From Bicyclus anynana (Eukaryota; Arthropoda; Insecta; Lepidoptera; Nymphalidae), in contig NC_069095.1 in assembly GCF_947172395.1 (NCBI RefSeq), positions 15,722,271 through 15,786,270 on the forward strand: a stretch of DNA of 64,000 bases, given 5' to 3'. The translations under genes were made by a program, and so were the position numbers. Positions within the stretch are counted from its first letter, which is position 1; the number at the start of each line of letters is the position of its first letter. Positions 44,400 to 55,332 of the stretch are shown piece by piece. The notes under the pieces are model-generated. The model had not been told where the DNA came from. It saw only the letters and a list, made by a program, of their open reading frames with translations, and ran no database searches.

Positions 44400-44945
44400 A
44401 ACACGCTGGCTGAGTTTGTTGTGGGCTCTTTTCGGATCAAGGCGTATTTGGATCCCTCGTAACTTTAATTTTAAGTTTTCGACCAATTATTATCTCCATC
44501 ATGTAATCATAAAAATATTATTATTTAATTATGATTATATTAATACGTCACTTTTCGAAAGTGCTTGTTAGTTAGTTATTTAGTAAAAAAATTAAGAGCC
44601 GTAATAGCCCAGTGGATATACCTTCTGCCTCCGGTTCCGAAGGGTGTGGGTTCAAATCCGGTCCGGGGCATGCACCTCCAACTTTTCAGTTGTCTGCATT
44701 TTAAGAAATTATATATCACGTGTCTCAAACGGTGAAGGAAAACATCGTGAGGAAACCTGCACACTAGAGAATTTCTTAATTCTCTGCGTGTGTGAAGTCT
44801 GCCAATCCGCATTGGGCCAGCGTGGTGGACTATTGGCCTAACCCCTCTCATTCTGAGAGGAGACTCGAGCTCAGCAGTGAGTCGTATATGGGTTGGTAAC
44901 GACGAGTTTTTTTAGCCTAATTGAAATTATTAAATTTTAACTTTG
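44400..44945 (+). mobile_element. LINE 3' end (family L3) split by a SINE
   Basis: The left part (44400-44575) has 'cgctggctgagtttgttg', 'aaggcgtatttggatccc' and 'ttcgaaagtgcttgtta'. The right part (44908-44945) has 'ttagcctaattgaaatt' and 'ttttaactttgaaag'. The two parts join across a family 1 SINE to give the tail seen at 31810-32035. Confidence 0.85.
44595..44905 (+). mobile_element. tRNA-derived SINE, family 1, full length, nested in LINE tail
   Basis: A-box-like 'taatagcccagtggatat', B-box-like 'gggttcaaatccgg', the full body and the terminal 'tatatgggttggtaac'. Younger than the LINE fragment it splits. Confidence 0.92.
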
Positions 44946-45269
44946 AAAGTTTGGGGTGTTTTTTCACCTACCGTTAGACTAATGAGATAGTTAGATTACA
45001 GTTTTAACTATTTACGTTACCAACAATATAATAAAGCACTGTGCTATATATACAGTTTAACTTGATGGGGGTGTAAAACTCCCTCCACAATCTAAACTTA
45101 AAAGTATTCAGTTAGAGTTTTAATTATAAACTATTTTCTCGCGCTTGTTAGAACAGCAGCCTTTACTTGTCATGAACAGAGCCTTAACTGTATTGTAAGA
45201 GACACTCGTAAACATAGTAGCAACTATGTAAGTAGTATGACTTCAATCGAGGACTGTGGAAACTTAATT

Positions 45270-45560
45270 AAATGAAATGAAATGAAATTTATTTATTTTC
45301 TCCACATTATGATAATAATTATGTACAACAATATAACTATGTTAGGTTATAATTTGAATATACATGTCATGTGGGGACTGGTGCTCGCACTGGGTACAAA
45401 ACCTGTGTTGCAAGACACCAGGCCCTATCCCCGCACCTAATGAGTTAGTAATCCTAACAAATTAACAATAAGGGTAACGTAATTAACAATTTCGTAATAT
45501 TCATTAAAAATATTAATAAATACTATTTTATATACATATAACGCCTCGTAATAGTACATT
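45270..45560 (-). repeat. LINE-like 3' end, second type
   Basis: Begins with an AATGA/AATGAAATG run, then 'tttatttattttctccac', 'ggggactggtgctcgcactg' and 'accaggccctatccccg'. This is the layout of a minus-sense LINE tail. Single copy in the window. Confidence 0.5.
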
Positions 45561-45574
45561 ACGAGCCGTCATTA

Positions 45575-45835
45575 TTTTGACTGGGCAGATTGAGATTTTC
45601 TTAATTAGTCCAGGTCTGGCTAGTGGGAGGCTTCGGCCGTGGCTAGTTACCACCCTACCGGCAAAGACGTACCGCCAAGCGATTTAGCGTTCCGGTACGA
45701 TGCTGTGTAAAACCGAAAGGGGTGTGGATTTTCATCCTCCTCCTAACAAATTAGCCCACTTCCATCTTTGACTGCGTCATCACTTACCATCAGGTGAGAT
45801 TGCATGCAGTCAAGGGCTAACTTGTAAAGAATAAA
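45575..45835 (+). mobile_element. tRNA-derived SINE, family 2, 5'-truncated
   Basis: From 'tgggcagattgagatttt' through 'aggcttcggccgtggctag' and 'gattttcatcctcctcc' to 'cttgtaaagaataaaaaa'. Confidence 0.92.
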
Positions 45836-45837
45836 AA

Positions 45838-46000
45838 ATTTTTTCGGGATAAAAAGTAGCCTATGTAATCCAGAGTAAAATCGATTTCCATTCCAAATTT
45901 CAACTAAATCGCTTCAGTAGTAGGGGCGTTATAGAGCAACAAATATCTAAACATACATCCAAACATCCATACAAACTTTCGCGATATAATATTAGTATGA
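45838..46000 (-). repeat. Interspersed repeat family A, truncated
   Basis: 'cgggataaaaagtagcctat', 'caactaaatcgcttcagtag', ending 'taatattagtatgaag'. It directly abuts the SINE. Confidence 0.8.
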
Positions 46001-46621
46001 AGTAGGAAGTAGCATTTAGATACGCTTGTCATTTTTGCACAGATAACGAAGTGCGCACACCAAAGTTTGCTTTTTTTTAGAGAAATGCACAAAAAACAGT
46101 ATTATAGTAATATAAGGAAATTAATATTTTTGTGTTTCTGATACAGATAAATGGTTGAATAATGATACATTCATTGTCGAAATTCTTAAAATTAAAGAAT
46201 TAAATGTTTTTTTATTATATTTTATCTCACAAAGTTTTTCCATCTTTCATCTTTTTTTAATTTTACTATACCACACAGACATACACAAAAATTACCCAGA
46301 TAAACACATCCCAATGCCCAAAGCAAAAATATTTCAATCCCCAAAGTAAAAACGTTCGGGATTGAAATGTTCAACAAATCGATACACCTCATCCCGGGCT
46401 ATTCCAAAGTTGTACGTTCCTTTCCACGTCGAGTGTTCTTCAACAATTTTCACCTTTTCTATGAATAAATTTTCACTATGCTTTGTAGATGGTACAATTT
46501 TAAAAGTATCTACTTTTGAAAGTTCAACATTATTTTTTAAATAATAGAGAGAAGCTAAATTCGACATTCATTCATTCATTCATTCTCTTTGGAAGATATA
46601 TACGTAGTAATCTGCGTAATA
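46001..46621. other. No gene recognised
   Basis: Opposed short ORFs (77 codons minus at 46334-46567; 60 and 64 codons plus). The minus-strand translation MSNLASLYYLKNNVELSKVD looks less random than most but has no recognised family and ends at once. Confidence 0.35.
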
Positions 46622-46765
46622 AAGCGTAGTGTTGGTCGACCCCGCACTAGGTGGACCGAAGACATCAAGCAGGTTGCAGGAAGCCGCTGGATGCAGGCGG
46701 CTCGAGACCGTTTTGTTTGGAAGGCCATGCAAGAGGACGTCCATCGGCTGATAATGAGATGAATC
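46622..46765 (+). mobile_element. RTE-type LINE 3' fragment
   Basis: Reads SVGRPRTRWTEDIKQVAGS-like sequence, then 'ggatgcaggcggctcgagac' and 'acgtccatcggctgata'. Confidence 0.85.
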
Positions 46766-46789
46766 TGCGTAATTGGTCCAGTGTGGTTC

Positions 46790-46925
46790 TGAACACGAGG
46801 TCTTTGATTCGAATCCAGGGTCGGGCTATGTGATATTGAGATTTCTTCTACTAAGAAATTTTCAGTTATTCGTACTCAGCCCTGAGTTGGGAAGTTAGTG
46901 GTGCTACATACCTGTATACATAAGA
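46790..46925 (+). mobile_element. tRNA-derived SINE, family 5, fragment
   Basis: 'tttgattcgaatccaggg' (B-box-like), 'cagccctgagttgggaag' and 'agtggtgctacatacctg'. It runs directly into the minisatellite. Confidence 0.55.
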
Positions 46926-46929
46926 CAGC

Positions 46930-47635
46930 TAACTAAAACGACCTACAGCTAGCTACACCTAGTTACAGCTTTTTACAGCTGTCTATAACTTCTTACTCCT
47001 ATCTTTAATTACTACTCGTATCTTTAATTACGAGTATGCACAACCACTTACAGCTATGAGTAACTACTTAAAGTTAATTACAGATATCTATATTTAGTTA
47101 CAGCTATCTACTGCTACTTACAACTATCAGTAACTACTTAAAGCTAATTACAGATATCTATATTTAGTTACAGATATCTATAGCTACTTATAGATATCAG
47201 TAACTACTTATTGTTATCTACACCTAGTTACAGCTATCTCCAGCTACTTACAGCTGTCAGTAATGACTTACGGCTAATACAGCTGTCTATATTTAGTTAT
47301 TGCTATCTACAGCTAGTTACAGCTATCAGTAACTAGGTATAGTTATCTAGACCTAGTTACAGCTATCTCCAGCTACTTACAGCTATCAATAACTACTTAC
47401 AGCTAATTGCAGCTATCTATATTTAGTTACAGCTATCTAAAAAGCTACTTACAGCTATCAGTAACTACTTACAGCTAATTGCAGCTATCTATATTTAGTC
47501 AGAGCTATCTAAAATGCTACTTAAAGCTATCAATAACTACTTACAGCTAATTGCAGCTATCTATATTTAGTTACAGCTATCTATAAAGCTACTTACAGCT
47601 ATCAGTGACTACTTTTAGCTACCTACAGCTCTCTT
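46930..47635. repeat. Minisatellite: ACAGCTATCTA-type units, 72-bp higher-order period
   Basis: About 700 bp built from 11-13-bp variants of 'tacagctatcta', 'ttacagctaattgc' and 'tatttagttacagc'. At the right-hand end a 72-bp superunit repeats, with 'agctaattgcagctatctat' at 47401, 47473 and 47545. Units to the left are more diverged. No coding capacity. Confidence 0.93.
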
Positions 47636-47831
47636 ATTCGGAGGAGAGCGTCTCCGCCGTGATGAATTCTAAGCCGGTTCGAGAAACAATTTACATCTCG
47701 TCTTATTTCCCCGGGGAAGGTTCTTGAGTGTATTTTAAATCCAACGCAGCTCTTGCATTATCTTTTGAAATGGTGAGAATACGGTAAAGTGTGCTTACTT
47801 TCGTATATAAAACCTTCTTGTACCTTTATTA

Positions 47832-47885
47832 GCTGGCTAGCAGGCGCCCCACGGTTTTGTCCGCGTAGTTTTCGACGATCAATAA
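47832..47885 (-). repeat. Family A repeat terminus
   Basis: 'ctagcaggcgccccacgg' and 'tttgtccgcgtagttttc'. Confidence 0.55.
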
Positions 47886-47894
47886 AGATTGATG

Positions 47895-48290
47895 ATGACT
47901 TTTACCTTACCGTTATCAGCCGATAGACGTCCACAGCTCCAAGCACCTCCAAGCACAACGATCTCTAGCCGCCAGCATCCAGCGGCTCCCTGCAACCCGC
48001 TTGATATCCTCGGTACACCTAGTGGGGGGTCGACCAACACTGCGCTTTCCGGTGCGGAGTCGCCATTCCAGCACCTTGGGACCACAACGTCCATCGGCTC
48101 TTCGAACTATGTGGCCTGTCCATTGCCACTTCAGCTTCGCGACTCGCTGAGCTATGCCAGTGACTTTGATTCGTTGATTCGATCACGCAGAGAAACTCCA
48201 AGCATAGCTGGCTCTTGCTCCATCGCGCGCTTGTAACTTTGAGCCTTCTAATAATGCCCATAGTCGATGCGACTTTTGCATGTCAATTTT
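47895..48290 (-). mobile_element. RTE-type LINE, C-terminal/3' fragment
   Basis: 'cagccgatagacgtccac', 'caacccgcttgatatcctcg', 'ccattgccacttcagcttc', 'cgcagagaaactccaagc'. Minus-strand frames hold broken RTE C-terminal blocks. Confidence 0.88.
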
Positions 48291-48424
48291 TTAATTGTAC
48301 TGGAAAAGTGACTAAAATGCTAATACCTTCGGGTTGCTTTATCTTCACTGTTTAAAATAGGAATCCCCTGAAGACAGCCTTTTGTATAAAAACACCTAAA
48401 ATATGCTTAGAAGCCACATAAATG

Positions 48425-48735
48425 CGACGGCCTCCGTGGCGCAGTGGTATGTGCGGTGGATTTACAAGACGGAGGTCCCAGGTTCGATCACCGACTGGGC
48501 CTATTGAGGTTTTCTTAATCGGCCCAGGTCTAGCTGGTGGAAGGCTTCGGCCGTGGCTAGTTACCAACCTACCGGCAAAGACGTACCGCCAAGCGATTAA
48601 GCGTTCGTATACGATGCCGTGTAGAAACCGAAAGGCGTGTGGATTTTCATCCTATCAAGTTAGTCCCCTTCCATCTTAGATTACATCATCAGGTGAGATT
48701 GTAGTCAAGGGCTAACTTGTAAAGAATTAAAAAAA
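48425..48735 (+). mobile_element. tRNA-derived SINE, family 2, full length
   Basis: A-box 'gtggcgcagtggtatg' near 48436, B-box 'ggttcgatcaccg' near 48482, the full body, and 'acttgtaaagaattaaaaaa' as the tail. Confidence 0.93.
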
Positions 48736-49187
48736 AATGTGTCTACGCGAGTTAAGCTTTTAGAACCCCCTCTTGTGGCGATGGTTAAATTATGAACTAC
48801 TTAATTATTGGCGTAAATTAAATCTCAAAAAATTCAATAGTTACTGAAACTGTGCTTAGTTATAATCAAAATTTTGAGGAACAATTAAAAAAGAACTTTG
48901 AATCCTTTACGTTGTTGCAGTAACTTCTCATCTTTAAAGTGTCATTATTATAATTTTGTATTCCACTGTAAAGGGCTTTAAAATTTTCGCAATACAAAAG
49001 TGAAATTTTTATTCATAAAAAGCGCTGAAAATTACTGAAGACCACTCGACGTCGAGAGGTACGTACAACTTTAATAAACTACGACCGCCATCTGTTTGAG
49101 GAGTGATAAAGCGAACTACAGACGGACGACAATATAGAAACTAAAATTTAAATTGTTAAATTGAAGATCTTCGTGCCACTCTTGTTA
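48736..49187. other. No gene seen
   Basis: AT-rich unique-looking sequence. Confidence 0.5.
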
Positions 49188-49325
49188 GTGCTGTGTACTC
49201 GAAAGAGAGGTCCTGGGTTCGATTCCGAGCTCAGGAGTGAATTTTACGTTTTATAAATTCACTCAGGCCTGGTTTGTTGGTAGGCAAAGGCCGTGGCTAG
49301 TTACCACCTTACCCAATGATGTTAA
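49188..49325 (+). mobile_element. SINE with family 2-like body, diverged head
   Basis: 'ggtcctgggttcgattccg' (B-box), then 'caggcctggtttgttggtag' and 'gccgtggctagttaccacc'. The A-box region is not recognisable. Confidence 0.65.
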
Positions 49326-49384
49326 ATACTGTTAGATGTGTCACTAGGTCATGAAAAAAACGGCGCTCAAAAGAACAACGAACG

Positions 49385-49555
49385 TTAACAAATACTACAT
49401 TAATATTGTCTATAATATCGAGTTGTGTATTCAGGAAGTGTAAAAACTATATATATATATATACATAAATAAATAATGGAATTTCTGACAAAATTGTGCG
49501 TGTATTGTGTGCGCTCAGTTTTGTAGTCTATTATTCAGATCACTTTTTGCAGTGA
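49385..49555 (+). repeat. Repeat family C, copy 2
   Basis: 'caggaagtgtaaaaact', an ATATAT run, 'gtgcgctcagttttg' and 'agatcactttttgcagtg', paralleling 8865-8990 in the same orientation. Confidence 0.6.
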
Positions 49556-49561
49556 TTTTGT

Positions 49562-49650
49562 TCTCTCAATTGGCCCCGCCGGAGTTCGAACCCAGGATCT
49601 CTGTTTTGTAAATACAACACGCATACCACTGTGCCACGGAGGCCGTCAAT
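49562..49650 (-). mobile_element. SINE family 2 head fragment
   Basis: B-box complement 'gagttcgaacccagga', 'tttgtaaatacaacacgcat' and A-box complement 'ccactgtgccacggaggcc'. Confidence 0.85.
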
Positions 49651-49964
49651 TGTAAATTTCTAATACAATTTCGTTGGTAAAGTATTCCAAGCCTTATTTC
49701 GCTGCTGTAACGAAGCCCCGAAGTTACGAACTAGTGTCCAAATTACATGAATGCTTTACAGCGTTCGTGTAGTTTGCTCGTTTTCAAAATATTAGGAATT
49801 CACTCGTTGCATGTTTCATCCGCATTCGCGATGCGGTCCGACGAAAACTTGCATTTGTATGCACAGAAACGTGTCCAGCTTAACAAGTCTGCTGCGGTAC
49901 GGGGTCTAAGTAGCCCCGTACGAGTCTCTCTAGATGCGGCTGAAATAGACATAGACATACGTGC
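49651..49964. other. No gene recognised
   Basis: A 76-codon ORF (49747-49977) has no recognised domain. A small hairpin, 'gtacgggg' with 'ccccgtac', stands near 49897-49922. Confidence 0.4.
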
Positions 49965-50285
49965 TATAGACACGTGATAGCCCAGTGGATATGACCCCTG
50001 CCTCCGATTCAAGAGGGTGTGGGTTCGTTCGAATCCGGTCCGGGACATGCACCTCCAACTTTTCAGTTGTGTGCATTTTAAAAAATTAAATATCACGTGT
50101 CTCAAACGGTGAAGGAAAACATTGTGAGGAAACCTGCGTACCAGATAATTTTCTTAGTTCTCTGCGTTTGTGAAGTCTGCTAATCTGCATTGGGCCAGCG
50201 AGACGGACTATTGGCCTAACCCCTCTCATTCTGAGAGGAGACTCGAGTTCAGCAGTGAGCCGAATATGGGTTGATAACGATAGGT
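49965..50285 (+). mobile_element. tRNA-derived SINE, family 1, full length
   Basis: 'gatagcccagtggatatgac', 'gttcgaatccggtccggg', the complete body and 'gccgaatatgggttgata'. Confidence 0.92.
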
Positions 50286-50914
50286 GCATAACTTCAACTT
50301 GGTTAAATATTAAACGGAGATGTTATATATCCAAGATGTGATATTTATCCATTTTATAATTGGGTGTAATAGAACATACTTAAGACTGATCAAATGATCC
50401 CTCATCTGGCCTCGCCAGATGTTGCCGCTAGAAATATATAAGCCAGGGTTCTTTATCTACCTTAATACGTGGTCACTGCTGCTGGACTACATTAGTACTG
50501 GACTGAAAGAATATACTTTAAAGTTTATTTAAAACATTATGGGGTCAAAAAGACCCCAAATCACCACAATAGAAAATGCGAGGTCTAAAATATCTCATAC
50601 CTACTGCATGAACGGAAAGTATTTACAGATAAATCAATGCCATTGTTAAAAGATAATGGCACATATTTTTCCCACGCCGAATGTATCGAAGAGGCTTTAT
50701 TGCTGACTTACAATTTACAATTATTTTTGCACAGCTGTGGCTTGCAATTTTCCCCGTATATCCCGTTTCTGTAAAAGAAAACTCAAAACTTACTAAACCT
50801 TAATCTATTTCTCTGGAGTAAAATGGTGTAACTATTTGTAAATTGTAGTAGATTTCCTTATTTTATTAATATTTGCAGTGGGTGCATTAATATAATAAAA
50901 ATAAGCTTGTCGAA
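50286..50914. other. No gene seen
   Basis: AT-rich unique-looking sequence. Confidence 0.5.
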
Positions 50915-51357
50915 GAGCAGTGATAGCCCAGTGGATATAGTGGACCTATGCCTTCAATTCAGTGGGAGTTGGTTTGATTCCGGTTCGAGGCATGCACCTC
51001 CAACTTTCATACAAGTGCATTTTAAGAAATTAAATATCATATGTCTCTAAGGGTGAAGAAAAAACATCGTGACCAAACCTGCATACCTGAGAATTTTCTT
51101 AATTCTCTACGTGTTTTGGCTGGTGGGAGGCTTCAGCCGTGGCTAGTTACCACCCTACCGGCAAAGACGTACCGCCAAGCGATTTAGCGTTCCGGTACGA
51201 TGCCGTGTAGAAACCAAAAAGGGGTGTGGATTTTCATCCTCCTCCAAACAAGTTAGCCCGCTTCCATCTTAGACTGCATCATCACTTACCATCAGGTGAG
51301 ATTGTAGTCAAGGGCTAACTTGTAAAGAATAAAAAAAAAATAAAAAAAAAAAAAACG
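50915..51357 (+). mobile_element. Chimeric SINE: family 1 head joined to family 2 tail
   Basis: 50915-51112 is family 1 from 'gatagcccagtggatata' to 'attctctacgtg'. At about 51113 it switches to family 2 at 'ttggctggtgggaggcttc' and runs to the family 2 A-rich tail. Neither the family 1 tail nor the family 2 head is present. Confidence 0.9.
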
Positions 51358-51371
51358 TGTGCCAATAAAGA

Positions 51372-51740
51372 CATTAGCGCCGCGTCTGGGAGACTTCTTT
51401 CATGAAAAGGACTTTACTTCTGTGATCCCATGAAGTTCAAGGGCCCTTTGGACCGTGGAATTTTATCAGCTACACTATAGTTGCGCCACTAGTGCGTACC
51501 CTGATTAAGAAACTTGTGCACGTCACTGTTAGTATCTCATTGAATAGCAGACTATTCAAATGTCTGTCGTATGACATCGGGCCGGATATGGATCCATATA
51601 TCTGGAAGTAGCTGACTATGTTCATTACTCGAATGTCGGATGATGGCAGTTAGAGATAATTGATGTCGGTTACACATAGAGTCCTTTTCATGAAAGAAGT
51701 CCCACTGCTAAAACCTGAACTAAAATTGACAGCGGTCTCA
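51372..51740. mobile_element. TIR element (MITE-like), about 330 bp
   Basis: Inverted ends 'gacttctttcatgaaaagga' (51388 onward) and 'ccttttcatgaaagaagtcc' (51684-51703). Outer sequence 'acattagcgccgcgtct' and inner-flank 'ctgaactaaaattgacagcg' recur at 53095-53260 in a different order. No transposase. Confidence 0.7.
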
Positions 51741-51934
51741 AATTCATTGGAATTCATTTAGTAGTTTCAGCCTGATTCCCGGTCAACAAAAATACAAACA
51801 GACAGACAAAAAATAAAAAAAATATATTTTTGACTTCAGTATCGATAATATTATTTTCAAACTATTATTTTCAAAATATCTTCAATGGATAGAATTTGAC
51901 CTGTTACAGTTTTATTGAGCCTCAGCTCAACAGT

Positions 51935-52055
51935 AAGAACGGTCGGTCTTATCACCGAGGGGTGGTGGTTCGATCCCGGCCCGTTGGTCTATTGCACCCA
52001 CTCCTAATACAGTCTTTCCCGACTAGTTGGAGGGGGATGGGAATATTGGTTATTA
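51935..52055 (+). mobile_element. tRNA-derived SINE, family 4
   Basis: 'gtggtggttcgatcccgg' (B-box), 'cccgttggtctattgcacc', 'agtctttcccgactagttgg'. Same family as 31660-31780. Confidence 0.75.
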
Positions 52056-52107
52056 AAAAAAAAGATATGGCGAATATTCTTTTTTAAAACATATATAAGT
52101 ATAGATA

Positions 52108-52205
52108 TATAATGATAGCCTAGTGGATATGACCTCTGCCTCCGATTCTGGAGGGTGTGGGTTTGAATCCGATCCGGGGCATGCATTTTCAACTTTTCAG
52201 TTTTT
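52108..52205 (+). mobile_element. SINE family 1 head fragment
   Basis: 'gatagcctagtggatatgac', 'gggtttgaatccgatccggg', ending 'tcaacttttcagttttt'. 3'-truncated. Confidence 0.88.
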
Positions 52206-52277
52206 AATAACCTATTAAAGTAAACACCAAATCAGCTAAGAAATGTCATCTACCTACTGTACAATATAATCATTTTG

Positions 52278-52608
52278 ACGGCCTCCGTGGCGCAGTGGTA
52301 TGCGCGGTGGATTTACAAGACGGAGGTCCTGGGTTCGATCCCCGGCTGGGCAGATTGAGATTTTCTTAATTTGTCCAGGTCTGGCTGGTGGGAGGCTTCG
52401 GCCGTGGCTAGTTACCACCCTACCGGCAAAGACGTACCGCCAAGCGATTTAGCGTTCCGGTACGATGCCGTGTAGAAACCGAAAGGGGTGTGGATTTTCA
52501 TCCTTATCCTTACAAGTTAGCCCGCTTCCATCTTAGACTGCATCATCACACCATCAAGTGAGATTGTAGTCAAGGGCTAACTTGTAAAGAATAAAAAAAA
52601 AAAAAAAA
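52278..52608 (+). mobile_element. tRNA-derived SINE, family 2, reference full-length copy
   Basis: A-box TGGCGCAGTGG at about 52289, B-box GGTTCGATCCCC at about 52333, then 'ctggctggtgggaggcttcg', 'aagacgtaccgccaagcg', 'gaaaggggtgtggattttc' and a long A-rich tail. The best preserved copy here. Confidence 0.95.
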
Positions 52609-53278
52609 GAAAAACCAGAAAGGGTTCTCAGTAAGCACCGGATGACATTTGTTACGTAGAATAACAATTTCGTACCTCAACTACGTCAAAGTTAATAAAT
52701 AAGCCTGCTGTTGCGCTATTCTGGAATGATGTATAAATAACTTGACAATGTCAGTCACAAATAAGTCTCTATCTCTCTGTCTAGCCTTACAGATAAAAGA
52801 TTTTAAAAACATAAATTAATACTATTTTGAAGCTAAAAAAATGTTTTATTTTAGAAACACACGTTTATATTTTTTTCGTAAGTAAATACATATGTATATA
52901 AATAATAATAACATCATAGGAACTTACTTATTAGAATTAGTAACATTTATTAACTTATACCTTTGTGATTTGTGACTTAATGTTATATCACGCTGATGAC
53001 AAAGAAATAAATAGACAACATGGTCAGTCAAAAGATATTCGGTTTTGACGTCATGCCAAATACTTGTAATTCGACAATTTACTTCTCCGTCTAGACTCCG
53101 CGCTACGAAAGACGCCCCGCGGCTAAAACTTGAACTAAAATTGATAGCGCCTTATGTAAATGACAATAAGATCGCTATTAGCAAATGGTGATGAGCGTCA
53201 TTATGACATTAGCGGCGCGTCTACAGGACTTGTTTCGCGGCGCGGATTCTACGTTAGTTCTCATGCTAGAAATGTTAA
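52609..53278. other. No gene; element fragment at 53095-53260
   Basis: Mostly AT-rich. 53095-53260 shares 'ctgaactaaaattga' -type words and 'acattagcggcgcgtct' with the TIR element at 51372-51740. Confidence 0.5.
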
Positions 53279-53375
53279 CTTTTTTTATTCTTTACAAGTT
53301 AGCCCTTGACTACAATCTCACCTGAATCTAAGATGGAAGCGGGCGAACTTGTTAGGGGGAGGATGAAAAAACTTT
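53279..53375 (-). mobile_element. SINE family 2 tail fragment with deletion
   Basis: 'attctttacaagttagccc', 'gactacaatctcacctgaat', 'gatggaagcgggcgaac'. The segment between the last two is missing. Confidence 0.85.
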
Positions 53376-54312
53376 CAGGTACAAATATAATCACGTTTAG
53401 CTATATAGTCTATACTAACTCAGTCGCTTTATAGTTATCTCCGCGTTGCAACGACTTGCGGTACGGACGGCTTCAGTGTACTCATGGCGTTCGAGCCGTC
53501 CACATCTTTTGTTGTGTAATTCTTTATGGGTTACTTCTACTTGGGATAGGCGGGGAGAGTAACTTGAGTGGAAAAGGGTAGTGTTAGATATCTGTCAAAG
53601 GCGCCTTTAACCCTACACACATCGTTCACAAGTGCGTGACTTCACTCAAGGTCATTCTCTGCCAATCTAGGGTCTTATTTTGGTTACAGTTTGATTTGTT
53701 ATTAAGTTGTCCTGTCAAAATTTTGTGAATCTTTGTTCGACATTAGTTTTCCTATTTTTGTAATCACCTCTTGAGTCTGCTAAAATTATTGAAAGAAACA
53801 AAGAAAATGAAGAAAAAAGCTCATTGTACATTTAATGGCTTTCCATTAAAGATATGCTAAGAAATACGTTTTGTATATTACACATGGAAGAAAATATTGA
53901 ACATACCTAATTAAGACACAGCTGTTGGGATATAATAGTTAAAATTTCGATAGAATTATAACATATCATTTGTATTTTATGTACATGTATTTATAATTTT
54001 GAATAGTTACTTGCATCTTAACTATTCTACTAGATTAATTACCTATATAAATTAATCAATAGGAGTGGAACACGAAAATATGATTGGAAGAAATATGTAA
54101 ATAAATTTTAAAATTAATTTTAAAACAAAACAATGTAAGTAGGTACAAACAATTTTTAGGAATCTATATACTTTTAAATGAAAAAGTTGAGTTATAATTT
54201 TTTTCAAGAAATTTTTTTCGTTTTAACTCTAATACACCGTTCCAACTATCACGGATTATGGGACAACCAGAGTTTAGTGGCAGTTTGATAATACACTGTA
54301 ATCTTTGGTTTG
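53376..54312. other. No gene seen
   Basis: Unique-looking sequence. No further exon of the adjacent minus-strand gene was found. Confidence 0.45.
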
Positions 54313-54443
54313 ATACTGTTACTTTCACTTAACGTAAACGCGAATTTGTAAGGAATTGAAACAGCGCCATCTAGTGGCACTACTGCACAACTGTTTCAAT
54401 TCCATACAAATTTGCGTAAACGTCAACGTGATAGTAACAGTAT
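54313..54443. mobile_element. Short foldback/MITE, about 52-bp arms
   Basis: 'atactgttactttcactt' at the left mirrors 'gtgatagtaacagtat' at the right, and 'ggaattgaaacag' mirrors 'ctgtttcaattcc'. The centre contains 'gcgccatctagtggc'. Several mismatches. Confidence 0.75.
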
Positions 54444-54666
54444 GTAAATATTGAAAACTCCCACTAGGCACATTGGTGACAGACGGACAGACAGCGGAGT
54501 CTTATTTATAGGGTTCCGTTTTACCCTTTGGATACGGAACACTAATTAAATTAAAGAAGATAATAATCATAATATTTTTCAAGGAAATAATATTTAACGT
54601 CTACATAATACCAAATATCACGAGTGTCGAAATTGCTCATTATTTTCTATAAGTAGTTGTAAGTTA

Positions 54667-54756
54667 TCATATGTTTTTGTCTTCACAAACGCCGGGCTCC
54701 GGTGAAATGGTAACCACGTTGGGGCCATGTTTGCTTTCTTCAGGTCCGAGGAAATC
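54667..54756 (-). CDS. Stathmin-domain-like protein, exon 4 (terminal)
   Basis: Found by reading the minus strand for an acceptor compatible with the phase-0 end of exon 3. The tract 'tttataatatttcag' precedes 54756. Thirty codons read DFLGPEESKHGPNVVTISPE, then PGVCEDKNI and TGA at 54667-54669. Phase and length give a clean end to the ORF. The acidic, Pro-rich C-terminus has no recognised domain. Support is phase, acceptor quality and an open frame; transcript evidence would settle it. A short unrecognised exon in between is possible. Confidence 0.65.
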   Translation of the reverse strand, partial: DFLGPEESKHGPNVVTISPEPGVCEDKNI

Positions 54757-54787
54757 CTGAAATATTATAAAGAGGTGAAGTTTTTAT

Positions 54788-55045
54788 GATCCTCTGCCTC
54801 CGATTCCGGAGGGCGTGGGTTAGAATCCTACACCTCCAACTTTTCAGTTTTGTGCATTTTAAGAAATTAAATATCACGTGTCTCAAACGGCGAAGGAAAA
54901 CATCGTGTGGAAACCTGCAATACCAGATAATTTTCTTAATTATCTGCGTGTGTGAAGTCTGCCAATCCGTATTGGGCTATTGGCCTAACCCCTCTCATTC
55001 TGAGAGGAGACTAGCTCAACAGTGAGCCGAATATTGGTTGATAGC
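54788..55045 (+). mobile_element. SINE family 1, 5'-truncated, in intron 3
   Basis: 'cctctgcctccgattccgg', 'aaatatcacgtgtctcaaac', 'agtgagccgaatattgg'. Lies between exons 4 and 3 of the minus-strand gene, antisense to it. Confidence 0.9.
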
Positions 55046-55332
55046 GAAAGTTTTTTTAAAATTATTTTTATAATAACTTTATGTAACAAAAAGAAAAGTT
55101 ACAGAAAAACACTATAAAATATTGAAAATTTCGCACCTCCCATCTATTTTTACTAGCAACTTTGTAACTACAAACAGTAGACACAAATTTTATACCAATT
55201 TACAAACCTCGATAACTGCACGAGTTTTTAAAATGGTCGTACACTTCAAACAGTTTCATACATTTATTTTAAACTACTCCTCCTTTTTGGAAGTCAGTTA
55301 AAAATAACACATTTGTGAAAAACACAACTTAC

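Noticed and set aside
46334..46567. 77-codon minus-strand ORF MSNLASLYYLKNN...
   Set aside because: Not random-looking, but ends at both sides without splice sites and has no known relatives I can name.
46930..47635. CRISPR-like array
   Set aside because: The repeat unit is short and variable, and there are no unique spacers between identical repeats. It is a eukaryotic minisatellite.
49800..50105. 101-codon minus-strand ORF
   Set aside because: Its longer part is the reverse of a family 1 SINE; the same translation recurs at other SINE copies (for example 44576-44851).
6250..52608. tRNA genes at the A/B-box motifs
   Set aside because: Each box pair belongs to a repeated SINE with a shared non-tRNA body; no intact cloverleaf or anticodon arm was confirmed.
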